Shown in pieces: positions 24,026 through 34,558 of a stretch of 64,000 bases of DNA. Every line of letters starts with the position of its first letter. Position 1 is the stretch's first letter. The stretch spans positions 17,856,001 through 17,920,000 of the forward strand of contig OX637295.1 of NCBI GenBank assembly GCA_951799445.1, given 5' to 3'. The stretch comes from Pseudisothecium myosuroides. Lineage: Eukaryota; Streptophyta; Bryopsida; Hypnales; Lembophyllaceae. The position numbers and the translations under genes were made by a program. Under the pieces are notes generated by a model. It searched no databases. It was not told the DNA's origin and was given only the letters and a program-made list of their open reading frames with translations.

Positions 24026-24595
24026 GGCACCCGCCCACATGGCAGGGCTACCTACGTGGCGCTGCCCCTACAGTGGGCAACTTTAAAAAAATTATTTTTA
24101 ATATTGCCCAAATTTTTCAAGTAGCAAAAAAATTTATTATAAAATTGTCGAAAAAAATTTATTAGAAAAAAATTACATTTTTATATTTTATTTTATTTAT
24201 TTGTCCAAAACAAAACAAAAAAGCAACAATTTTTAGTTACATTTTGTTCTAAACAATGCCCCATAAATGACTAAAAATCCAATAGTTTTTTGTTGAATTT
24301 TAGTTGTTTCGGTCACGACGTTTCTAGTAGTGATTAAATATCTCCTAAACCATGCAGTCAAATAATCTAAATTTTTTTCAGGTACTCACTCTCAATGTTA
24401 ACTTCAAGATCCTACGGTTACATTATATTTGATTTAAAAAAAAATGGATCAAAAAAATTGCTCAAGTTGCTGGTAGTTTTGGCCAATTTTGAAAAAACAT
24501 CCCCCCTTAGGTCCTTAGGGGTTAAACTTTATACATTTTAGTCCCCCATAGGCTACTAATATTTTTCAAAACTTTATTAAATAGAGAGGAATTAA

Positions 24596-25264
24596 GGGTG
24601 ATTGCATGAATGACTGGCTGTTTTTGTTCCACTTTGGCTATTTTTGGATAGTACTCCTAGTACTATGAGCTTTTTGAATATGAATTTTTTTAAATAAAAT
24701 AAAATAAGGATAATTAGTATAACACTAGAAATAGCGTATCACCAAAATTTCAGATCTAAAAAAAATCTAGGTAAAAAGTTATTCACAAAAAAGTGTAAAC
24801 TAAAAATTGAAAATTTGGAAAGACTTTGTATTGAAGAGATTTCACCAAAAAAATTATCTTGAAATCATCTTCAACATTCAGAATTGCATGCGCAAGGGAG
24901 CCTTCTTTGCATGAACATAGAAGTCATAAAATATAATATTTTTTAATGCCCTGTGGTAAGAACATGACTTCCTACTATGGGAATATACCATTTAAATTTC
25001 AGCTCCAAATCATTAAGTTTGGGGACTCCATAGTACTAAAAACCCTTAAAACTCAAAACGTGACATATTAGTTTAAATGATTTTTAAATATAAAATGATT
25101 TTTGAAAATTTCTGAAAAATATGAGATTTGATTAAACTCAAGAGAGGCATCTCCAATAAAAATTTCAAGTTCATGCAAGTCATGTTGCAAAAGTTATAGC
25201 AAAAGGAAGCTTTGGCACTTCCTTTGTGACAAAGTTTTAGTACCGGTCTTTCATGCAATCACCC
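24596..25264. mobile_element. GGGTGATTGCATGAA element, copy 1, flanked by TTAA
   Basis: The left end GGGTGATTGCATGAATGAC and the inverted right end TTTCATGCAATCACCC are bounded by TTAA at 24592-24595 and 25265-25268. It ends exactly where the remnant CTL copy begins, so it (or a rearrangement at it) removed or separated CTL exon 4. Confidence 0.7.
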
Positions 25265-25552
25265 TTAATGAACATTGAATGTCCAACTTGTAACAAGTGT
25301 TTGAAAAAGAGTATTTATGAAGGTCATCCTTGCAAATGATTGAAGTGCCGAATAATGGAAATGATACTCGATTGTGGCTATGAAAGATAGTGAAGTTTGT
25401 AGCAAGAGATTGTGTAACTTCTTTGAAGACTCCTAAAAGCTATCTCCTAAAATGCTTGCAAAGGTGGAAGCAAATTGGAGATGACATTGTGGAAATTGGG
25501 ACATCCATGAAAAGCATCCCTGGAAGATGCTTGAATGGCAATTGTTGTTTAA

Positions 25553-26466
25553 CCCCTAAAGGACCGAGGCCTTTTTTTTGCCAAAAAACACTGAAAACTG
25601 CCATTTCTATAGCAAAAATTTAAAAAAATTAAAATTGTTTTTTTTCACATCTAACCTTATGATCTTACACCTAATTGGTATGAGAATGTGTGGAAAAAAT
25701 TTCAAAATTTTTGACCGCACAGATTGGAAGATATCTGCGTTTAAAGTGGAAAAAACAAGTTTTTCAGCACATTGCGGGACCAGATTTTTTGACTTTAAAC
25801 ATTTTTAACTTAAAATTTTTGCACTACAGCGTTTTGAGCTTTAAATCTTTATAGTGGAGAATTGAGTTGAGAGTCTAGGGGAAAAAAAAATTCAAAGATT
25901 AATAATATCATTCTTATAAAAAATTGTTAAGTAGAAGTAGGTACAAGATAGAAGGAAAATCTAAAATATTCATATATTTTAGATGGAATTAAAATGCACT
26001 AATCCCAATGGTGAGATTGTTCTAGCAAGTAAACTAAACCATTCAAAAAAAATAAAATTGAAAAATTACAAAAATTGCATTCTGAAATGAATTCTACAAG
26101 TTATTTTTTTCAAGAAGATGCTCTAATTGCCCGAAAAACAAGAATGTCCATAACTTCCTCATAACAAATCCAAATGAAATGAATCAAATCTTTCCAGATA
26201 GACAAAAATATAATCTATGAGAATTTTTTTTTTTTAAATTCAAAATTTTGCAACTTTTTTTTTGCTGCCCTTCGTCCCCACGCATTCCAAGAAATGGCAT
26301 AACTTCTCACTCAAAGGTCCGATTTCAAATTTTTTTTTTCTGCCACATACCTCTCTCAATTCTTCATGTTCACAAAAAGTTTCAAAAAATCAAGAGAAAA
26401 TTTCAGCCCGTAGGTACTTGCCCGAAAATGCATTTGTCCCCTGAAGGGACAACAGTCCTTTAGGGG
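25553..26466. mobile_element. TTAA-flanked piggyBac-like non-autonomous element, copy 1
   Basis: It starts CCCCTAAAGGACCGAGG and ends GTCCTTTAGGGG, an inverted match of 12 or more bp, between TTAA at 25549-25552 and at 26467-26470. The paralogous empty site in CTL copy B (37726-37729) carries a single TTAA in the same exon position, which defines the borders and the 4-bp duplication. The TTAA target and CCC-starting termini are hallmarks of piggyBac elements. No transposase is encoded. Confidence 0.85.
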
Positions 26467-26992
26467 TTAATACTTGGTCATTTTACTACTTTAAACATCC
26501 CGCCCATGAAAGAACAAAAGAAGTGACAATCGTGCCTTCATTGCATGATGTTCCAAAATGATAGCCCATATGCATTTCTATCATTACAATTAGATTAGAA
26601 AAAGTCAAAGAGATGTGCTTTGGCAAATATGATATGTTCACCTAAAATCAACACTACCCAAAATGTGCCACCTAAAATGCAACACCTAATTTCTTCATAT
26701 TGTGCCCAAATAATATTCTGCATAATAACAATAACTATTACAATAAGTAGTAATTATAGGGAAAAATTTCTTAAGTCCTAAAGAAATGAACTGCACCTAC
26801 AATTGTCCAATTCAACACTTGAGCATAGTTCCTATTATTAAACTTTTGAATGTTTTTTGGAATCAGTTGGAAGTCCAAATTTCTCTTAGCATGGCAATTT
26901 TTGGATACCATATGAATAAACTATAAATTTCAAAGTGTTGAAAATAGGTGCCCAAAACCAACCCTAGGGGCTCATAAATAGACACTACACAT

Positions 26993-27408
26993 TTCAAGTG
27001 TACAAGAATATGTATAGGGTTGGTTTTAGAAACAATTGGCAATTAGGTGCACTAATTTCAAACTTGGTCAAACAATGAGCGTAATCTCTATTTATTTGAG
27101 GACAAAGACAGGAATCTGATACCGGTACACACTACAAGCGCACAAGAATATATACGAGTTGGTTCTAGAAACAGGTCGCAATTAGGTGCACTTACTTCAA
27201 ACTTGGTCAAACAATGAGCGTAATCTCTATTTATTTGAAGACAAAGACAGGAACTTGATACTGGTACACATTTCAAGCGCACAAGAATATGTAGGGGTTG
27301 GTTTTAGAAACAGGTCGCAATTAGGTGCACTTACTTCAAACCTGGTCAAACAATGAGCATAATCTCTATTTATTTGAGGTCAAAGACAGGAATCTGATAC
27401 CGGTACAC
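26993..27408. repeat. Three tandem copies of a ~140-bp CTL-intron segment
   Basis: Units begin near 27001, 27141 and 27280 with ACAAGAATAT. Each contains AATTAGGTGCAC and ATCTCTATTTATTTGA, and ends at a GGTACAC motif. CTL copies A and B have one diverged unit in the corresponding intron (about 15450-15530 in A). The units are about 90-95% alike by eye, so the triplication is recent and local. Confidence 0.75.
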
Positions 27409-28779
27409 TGAAGTACCTCAGAGAGCGCTTGATGTTGCCAATGGTGGAAGAGTCCGTCGATGCAAAATACCAGTGCAAGACAGCGCCACCCGTTTCCAAT
27501 TTTGGAAGACAAATTGACACCCAAAGCACCCAAGAGCCGTGAAGCCTACCATAAAAGGATCCACACATTGAAATCTCCAGTTTGTAATGACCAAAACTAG
27601 GTCTGCATCGATGAACAGTCTCCACAAATTTCTGTACATGAGATCACGCACTCACTCCGTGGTTTTCCAGTTTGAAAACTAGTGCAAATTAGACGATTTT
27701 CCCAAGCAGCAGGATGAACCAAACTAATGTCAAGTCTCCATGTACCATACATTAAGGGAGAGGTTCCATTCACCCTGCAACAATCGAGAACCTTGCAGCA
27801 TCTGAACTCTCGCAAATTCCCACTGTGTTGATCGAGCTCAAATAGTTGATCTCAGTTGCCAGAAATTACGTGTCAATAGATTCTTAGATTACTTCTTGCG
27901 CAAATCTTAAGTTCACTTCCCGCATCAATGGATTCTCTAAATTTACTGTAGGATTACCGGAGCCTCTACCGGAGCCTCTATCTTGTTCAAAACTATACAT
28001 CCTAATCTCCAACACGCAAAACAATGCAGGGTTACCGGAGCCTCTACCTTCCTTAAAACTACACATCCTAAACTCCAACACTCAACAAACAATGGCATGC
28101 ATGATCCCAAACCTGATCCAAAAGAAAGGTTTCAGAGCCAAGAATAACTCACTTGCAAAAGTGATATAAGCATAGACCCATCCCGGACGCTCTGCCCGGC
28201 AACAAGGAATTCCAGTGGCAAGCTCACATCCCTTAAGCGGATCATTCACAACATCAAAATCCGGGACTATCTCCCCAACATTGAACGCATACCACATGCA
28301 CACAATAATGGGGCCATTCACCACCACCATCGCCCCCATCAACAACAACGGATTCACAAGCAGAAGCACGAAATGCTCCTTCCAAAACCCCGTCGCCATT
28401 CTCAGCACCTCAACTGCGTTCTCCACAGCGCTTCCCGTCCAATTCTCCCGTAACGACGCAGGAGGGAGACGAGCAAGAGGCTGAGTGGGAATGTGAGTGC
28501 TAGAGAAGTGAAGAAGGCGATGGCAGTCAGCGTGGCAAATGCAAAATCAGGATCAGGATCAGAAATAGGATCTTCTGGAGTCTGTTGTTGTGTGATTTCG
28601 CGGTGTTGGCGGTGGGGTTGAAGTGGGAAAGGCGCAGTTTGGTGACCATGTTGAGGGTGTCTGTGTGTGTGGAGGCGATGATGCCGATTGTGAAGGTGGT
28701 GAGGGCGGTGGTGAGGGAAGAGAAAGGTGAAGATGGAGTCACGGTAGGGTCTTTCGGATCCTGTGGGGATGGGGGTTGG

Positions 28780-30340
28780 AGTCTTAAGTACGTGGTGTTG
28801 ACTTGCGTTCTTCTATAGTGCCTTGATTTCGGAGGAGACCTCTCACTCGGTAGCGAATGACACCTTAGATATGTTGCAAAAAAAATTGAGATAAGTATCA
28901 GCTAGCACTCCGATCCGGAGAGGACTTTCAGGTTCACTCATGGCACACCAAGTCGATCACCCCAGGGTTTTCGATGGATTTGTGACCGAAATGCATTGCA
29001 GAGTCGAATGTAACTACCCTGATGGACAGTACTGTGACATTTGATGTTGCAGGCATATGGAGAAGATTTGGACGTTGATGGGTTTGCATGGGTTACTCGG
29101 TACTTGCGCGCATCTATATTGAACCTCACAGCTCATGGGAATAATTAACTAAATACTAAGCTTTACAGCCCGTCAATCAAGTTCGGTGGCGAAAAACAGG
29201 TCAGCACGTTTTAACTTTGATGAACTAGCGTAGCCACCAAGTGTTGTAACTGATGAATGGAACATGTGCTTGGGATTATTTGGAATATTTTGTGCTGCTG
29301 GATGAGCTTCTGTGACTGTTGAAAATATCCTTCACAAAAACGATATTACTCAGACTGTTGACTATGGAGGATGCTCTCCAAACTCCTCTGCAGTCCTTGG
29401 TCAACAACATTAATAGCAAATAGGGATTATCTGTCCTACAAGTTCATTTTTGGAAGTGAATCTTACCATGGAAGTCTGAAGGATTGGGACTTGATCCAAT
29501 TACTTGGAACACTGAGATGCGCGCATCGTGGTGTAGAAACTTGTGGTATGCGTCTGGCTTAGTAAGTCCTCTTCATGAATGCCAGTTGGCCGGCAAGGTT
29601 TGATTGGATGACGAATGACAGTGTGTGTGTGCGCGTACCGACCGAACAAGGCATGGTAAGTTTATTGGAGCAAAAACGTACCTTTGCGATTTACTTGGCA
29701 GCCCTAGCCTGTCTCTGTGAAGAATTGACCAGGAGCAACGCCTATTTATGTACTTGCACTCTGAGGCAATTATTATCCTGGCTTGCAGTTCTTCTGCATG
29801 AACCGCAGCACAATAACTCTTTGTAGAAGACCTGAATGTTGGCTTCCTGGCTTGAACGTGGGATTGAGGAGCACGGACTGCGCAAGTCTTGCCGGACTTC
29901 TGTGATAGCATGGGCATCAGAGACGTGTATTTCAATGGCTGAATAACAGCAAAAAAATTTCCCCTATGCAGAGAATGATACATTTTAATTAGCACTCTTG
30001 TTCAATGCCCGGTCCAATTCTGAATGGCACTTTCTCTCCACTAGTAACTCAAACATGTCTATTCATTTTGATGATTTTGATAGTGACACAGATTCCTTGG
30101 TGCATCCTACTTTCTTTGGAGTCTGCTAAGAGACGGTCATTTTAGTGCATTGATACGAGCCATCAATTTTCAAGTCACAATGGAATCATCAAAGTCATTA
30201 GTTTCCAGCATTTTTATGTACTTAGTTTTGAACGTGCTTCCAATGATAAAAATTCCAAGTTTTAATTACAAAGCAGTCAACAGTTAGAGTTCGATTTGGC
30301 GGGGAAATTCAGGAGTCAATTGAGGATGGACTTATGCTTG
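28780..30340. other. Spacer with a segment repeated after kinase B
   Basis: 29420-29860 matches 33235-34117, apart from the element inserted there. It contains an open stretch LSYKFIFGSESYHGSLKDWD at 29437-29496, but the frame is not kept in the second copy and I recognise no family. The remainder has nothing identifiable. Confidence 0.45.
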
Positions 30341-31593
30341 AATTGCTTGGTCTGTTGACAGAGTCGTCCTTGTTGTAAGAGTCGTCCTTGAAGGGAAGTC
30401 GAGGTTCATGCAATTTCAAAAATGAACGATTCAGCTTCCTCTGTTCCCAGCCTCATCACCGGATCTAATAATCAGGAAAAAGCAACCAGTGAGAGTCAAG
30501 TAACAAAAGGAAGTCAACAAAAGCAGAAAATGCGTGCAGTAGTACACGGAACTCATCCGAGGCTCGTGGTTCCATCACGCCCAAGCTTCGTCATTACGGT
30601 GACCAGTGACTCCGGGTGACAGAGGGGCTGATTCCTGATTCCTGGATAAGTACCCTGCTTCGTCATTACCGTTTTTCCTACCCCACCCTTCCGTCGGCAT
30701 CTTATTACGAAGGGGTTTTGCTTCGCAACACCTGCTGCTCTGTGTTCTCTGCTTTTGTTCTTCGCTCTTCGTCGGAGATTCCTCTGAGAAATCTCCACTG
30801 GAAGCTGATTCACTGGCTGCGGAGGAATTCGTTGGAAGCGCCATCGAATTGCGCTGCCGGCTTTACTATTCTTTGTTCGGTGCTGGTTTGGTGGTTCGAC
30901 GAGTGAATTGTTGGTAAGCTGGAATGATAGGGCGGCTGCCTTTGCTGGGCGATTGGAGTGCGCGCGTGGAAGAGATTTGTAGGAGCACTGAGTAAGAGCT
31001 GCTTCACTTGCTGCGGGAGACTCGGTTGGAAGCATCGAAGTAAGCTGCGGGCTGTGCTGGGCGATTGGGGTTCTTGCGAAGGACACGCCGAGGCTCATTG
31101 ACATCGCATCTCCAGGTAAAGTGCCTGGCAATCACTTGTCTCTGGAGTGGTGTGGCTTCCTTTCCTGTCCTTCCTTTACCCGACTGAGAAACTCATTCGA
31201 CTCACCTGGTATCTTGACAGCTTGTTGCGAAATTTCTGAATGGGTTTTGGGGCTCTATTTCAAGAATGAATCTTAAAACTCTACTTTTTCGTTCTATGGC
31301 TTCGTTTTAGTGGGATGTTTTGATTGTCAAAGGTGTAAGGTGATGCATTTGGATGTTATTCAGATTTTGATCATTGCCGACATGGCTCTCAAGTTTCACA
31401 GATGTTCCAGTATACATTCTTTTCTTGCAATCCTTGCTTTTGTGATTCCAACTCTAATGAAAGACTAATCTCTCAACTTTGTTGAAACAGCAGACTGAAG
31501 AACGCTTATGGCACAAGGGCATTGTTGTGTATCTGGGAACTCATACTCAACTGTGCAAGCACTTGTTGTTGGAAGAGTTGGGTTGAAGCTCAT

Positions 31594-32922
31594 ATGTACT
31601 TTTGCACGATGGGTGAATCAAGGGGCTCAAGCAATTGGATGACATTTGCAATTGAAACCCAGCTCAGCCCTGTCTCATATTTACCTCCATCTCATTTTGA
31701 CCCTAGTGGGAGCTGTGTGGAGCGGGCAAGTCGTGTTAGTAGTATTGAGGAGATTATTGAAAAGTCCAAGTCTCACTGGAGCCAATTGGGAGACTTTGAC
31801 TTTGACAATGAAGTGGCAGAAGTGAGCAACATGGAGCTTTTCAAGATCTTACAAGCGCATCCCACTTGGGGTAGTTTCTTCATGACATTTGGCAAAGGTG
31901 ATGGTAGTTATGGTGAATTGGTGATGGATGAGAAGTTTGCAAAGGGTGGGCAAGCAGAGATCTATGAAGTGCAAGTAAAGTGGTATAACCCCGAAACGCA
32001 TGTTTTGAAAGGATCTATTGAACATGTCTTGAAGGTGTTCAAAAAGGGGACGTTCTTGCGCCATTTGCAATCACAATGGCTGCAAGGAATGTTGCAATTC
32101 CATGCAAACCAAATAAATCGCTTGAAGTTTGGATTGCCTTGGTCAGTAAGATTCCATTCTGATGTGGTTTGTGGAACATTGTTAGAAGATGGGAGGTTCG
32201 CTTTTCTAATGATCAAAGAAAAAGAGGATCTACAGAATATGATAAATCATTGAATGTTGATGCGATCAAACAATGAGGGACCATTTTCAAATGAAGATGC
32301 TATAGAAGCCATATATTATATTGCATATGGGATGAATCAATTGCACAATCGTGGCATTGTTCACAGGGACATCAAAGCTTTTAATGTACTTGTTACTAGT
32401 AATATGATTTGCTTAATAGCCCACTTTGAATGTTCCGTTGGAGTTGTAGGGACAAGGTTCTGGAGAGCCCCTGAAATATTGGAAGCTTGCAAGCATGGGA
32501 ATGAAAGTACAAAGGTGGAATTATTCATGGAAGCAGCGGATATTTATAGTCATGGAATGACTTGCTATGAGATCTTGACAGGCAAACTTCCATTTGAAGG
32601 TCAGGGGTGGATTGACTATGATCTTGTGTTAAAAGGGCAAAGGCCAAAGGTGCCGCATTATGTTGATGGTTGGATTCGGCAACTATTGATTAGGTGTTGG
32701 CAATCAAACCTGGTTGCTTGTCCAACTTCTCAAGATATATTGGAAATACTTCGAGCAAATTCAACATGTAGGAATTGGGATTTACAAATTCAGAAACATG
32801 AAGTGGAATTAGGAATTAGACAAGCTTTGGATAGTAGTTCGAAGCTTGTAGAAATGTGGAGATCATTGCGATTGAAGTTGAGGTTGCCAAAACTAAAGAG
32901 ACTTAGCTCATGTAGGAAATGA
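31594..32922 (+). pseudogene. TKL-type protein kinase, copy B (internal TGA, HFE in place of DFG)
   Basis: ATG 31594 (equivalent to 8992 in copy A) opens a frame of 220 codons through the N-terminal linker and the N-lobe (DEKFAKGGQAEIYE, VLKVFKKG, GTLLEDGRFAFL). It stops at TGA 32251-32253, where copy A has CTA (Leu). The same frame then continues directly to 32922 with HRDIKAFN, HFE instead of DFG, RAPEILEA and SHGMTCYEI. The Mg-binding aspartate is replaced by histidine, so even a full-length product should be catalytically weak or inactive, although the APE motif is kept here and lost in A. The upstream region 30350-31590 is collinear with that of copy A. A truncated N-lobe protein cannot be excluded. 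Confidence 0.75.
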
Positions 32923-33234
32923 CATAAATGTTGATATGTTCCCTAAAAAATTAGATGTAGAGGGAAAATCATTCTATGAGGGTTAAAATTTTCATTCAAT
33001 CTCTAAATTCTTGCAAATTTAGGGCTTGAATTCAAAAGTATGTGATGAAAATTAGAAGATCTTATTTTAGATATATACAATATCTTGTGAAACTTTTATA
33101 AGATTTTTTGCAAATTCAGCAACATGTTGGAAATGGGATTTGCTTTATTAGAAACATGAAGTAGAATTAGGACTTAGAAATGCTTCCAATCCTAGGTAGT
33201 CATTCACAATATTGTACAGTACAGCTCTCAGGGA

Positions 33235-34117
33235 TTATCTTGTCTTGCAAGTTCATTTTTGGAAGTGAATCTTAACCTGGAAGTCTGAAGGATTGGGACT
33301 TGATTGAATTCCTTGGAATAAGGTAACTACACCTAAAATGGATCGCTCCTGAATGTCGACCCCTATTTTTGAACTGAAAATGAATGGGGAGGAAACCGAA
33401 AATGGTGCACAGTAAAGGACAAGTGTAAGAGCCCATTTTGACTAGTGTGCAGCTCTATTAATAGAACTGTAGAGGGGGCAACCTCCCAAGTGGTCCATTT
33501 TGAATACACTTTTCGTTCGTTTAACTTCTTGTCTTTGACATTTCTTCATTTACATCAAATTGATTTTGGCATCACCTAGGTGACACTTTTAACACCCTAC
33601 ACCTTGTATCTTTGAAAATTTGTAACTAATTCACAAAGCATCCAAAAATTATGAAACCACTTGCATTTTGATTCATAGTCCTTCACGTATATACAAAAAT
33701 TGTTGTTCATTTTCTAGAGCATACGGATCATGCCACAGAGCTTAACTGTGCGATTTTAGGTGTAGTTACCTTACTGAGATGCACGCATCGTGGTGTAGAA
33801 ACTTCTGGTATGCATCTGACATTAGTAAGTCCTCTTCATGAATGCCAGTGGGCCGGCAAGGTTTGATTGGATGACGAATGACAGTGTGTGTGCGCGCACG
33901 CGTACCGACCGAACAAGGCAGAGTTGGTAAGTTTAGTGGAGCAAGAACTTAGTGATTCACTTGGCAGCAATAGACTGTCTCTCTGAAGAATTGACCAGGA
34001 AAACGCATTCTGAGCCAGTGATTATTTTGGCTTGCAGTTCTTCTGCATGAACTGCAGCACAATAACTCTTTGTAGAAGACCTGAATGTTGGCTTCCTGGC
34101 TTGAACGTGGGATTGAG
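33235..34117. repeat. Second copy of the 29420-29860 segment
   Basis: It matches from TTTTTGGAAGTGAATCTTA to CTTGAACGTGGGATTGAGG and is interrupted by the TA-flanked element at 33321-33771. It lies in direct orientation with the 29.4-kb copy, so the pair brackets the kinase B segment. Confidence 0.75.
33321..33771. mobile_element. TA-flanked (Tc1/mariner- or Stowaway-like) element, 451 bp
   Basis: It begins AGGTAACTACACCTAAAAT and ends with the exact inverse ATTTTAGGTGTAGTTACCT. The flanks are TA on both sides (33319-33320 and 33772-33773). The paralogous segment at about 29500 has the uninterrupted site (TTGGAACACTGAGATG), which confirms both borders. Confidence 0.85.
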
Positions 34118-34389
34118 GTGCTGAATTTTCTGGGTAACTTAGATAATCGTTTTATCCTCTGATCAGTTGGGTGTACAGGCAGTGGATCAAGGGTAGATAT
34201 ATATTCTGCGGTACATATCTGCTAATAATTTGTGGTGACTATGGGTTTTGCATCAATGGTTGCAGTTGTAGTTTTACAGACATGGTCATATACTGGGAAC
34301 AGGGGCGAAGCTTGGTGTCATCAAAATGAATTGCACAGATTGCACTGATTCATTTGAAGTGGGAATTTTGGGTGCAGATACCTTCAAGT

Positions 34390-34558
34390 ACCTAGGTGAT
34401 ACTTGATGATGGGCACTTGGCAGATTTTACTCTAGTGTACGATGGTAAGAATCTCTTCTGTATGCAGTCATTGTCACAGGAGGAGTGGGAGAGAGCATCT
34501 GTAAATGACATTGCAACAACCACTGCCATGGCTGGGATGGACCAGAGTTTGGACCTGA
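34390..34558 (+). other. Exon-like open stretch of unknown family (unit B)
   Basis: The frame reads ILDDGHLADFTLVYDG, then FCMQSLSQEEWERASV and ends near DQSLDLT. It is open for about 55 codons but is cut by the transposon at 34559. The unit A counterpart (12866-13020) is frameshifted. I do not recognise it; it may be the relic of a gene that was broken before or after duplication. Confidence 0.3.

Larger units (their letters stand above)
22747..24332. mobile_element. Non-autonomous CACTA element, copy 2 (1.6 kb)
   Basis: It begins CACTACTAGAAA and ends TTTCTAGTAGTG, and the match continues inward to a GTGACC/ATGACC block. Exact 3-bp duplications ATT (22744-22746 and 24333-24335) fit the CACTA superfamily. 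Subterminal AAATCAAC motifs repeat several times. The interior holds a fold-back block and a tRNA-like head. No transposase is encoded. Confidence 0.8.
25270..28775 (-). pseudogene. Third CTL-like gene copy, broken
   Basis: It is collinear with CTL copies A and B but disabled in several ways. The exon 3 remnant (25285-25548 and 26471-26560) is split by a 914-bp TTAA element and carries many substitutions. Exon 2 (about 27418-27548) has a 1-bp deletion near its start, so its parts lie in two frames (GFTAL, then GTGAVLHWYF-like with the WYF motif kept). Exon 1 (28165-28775) lacks about 195 bp present at 16501-16694 in copy A and has lost the first ~35 codons. Exon 4 is absent, replaced by the 24596-25264 element. 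The exon 1 fragment MENAVEVLRMATGFWKEH remains nearly identical to the paralogs, so the copy is not very old. No functional product is expected. Confidence 0.85.

Noticed and set aside
23108..24525. Candidate 1.4-kb TTAA element from TTAACCCTTAAGG to GGTCCTTAGGGGTTAA
   Set aside because: It would cross the well-defined right border of the CACTA element at 24332. The two ends are more likely unrelated solo ends.
30553..31131. 192-codon minus-strand open frame upstream of kinase B
   Set aside because: It is antisense to the conserved kinase leader and is interrupted in the collinear unit A region (7698-8515). It shows no domain and an arginine/serine composition typical of antisense frames.
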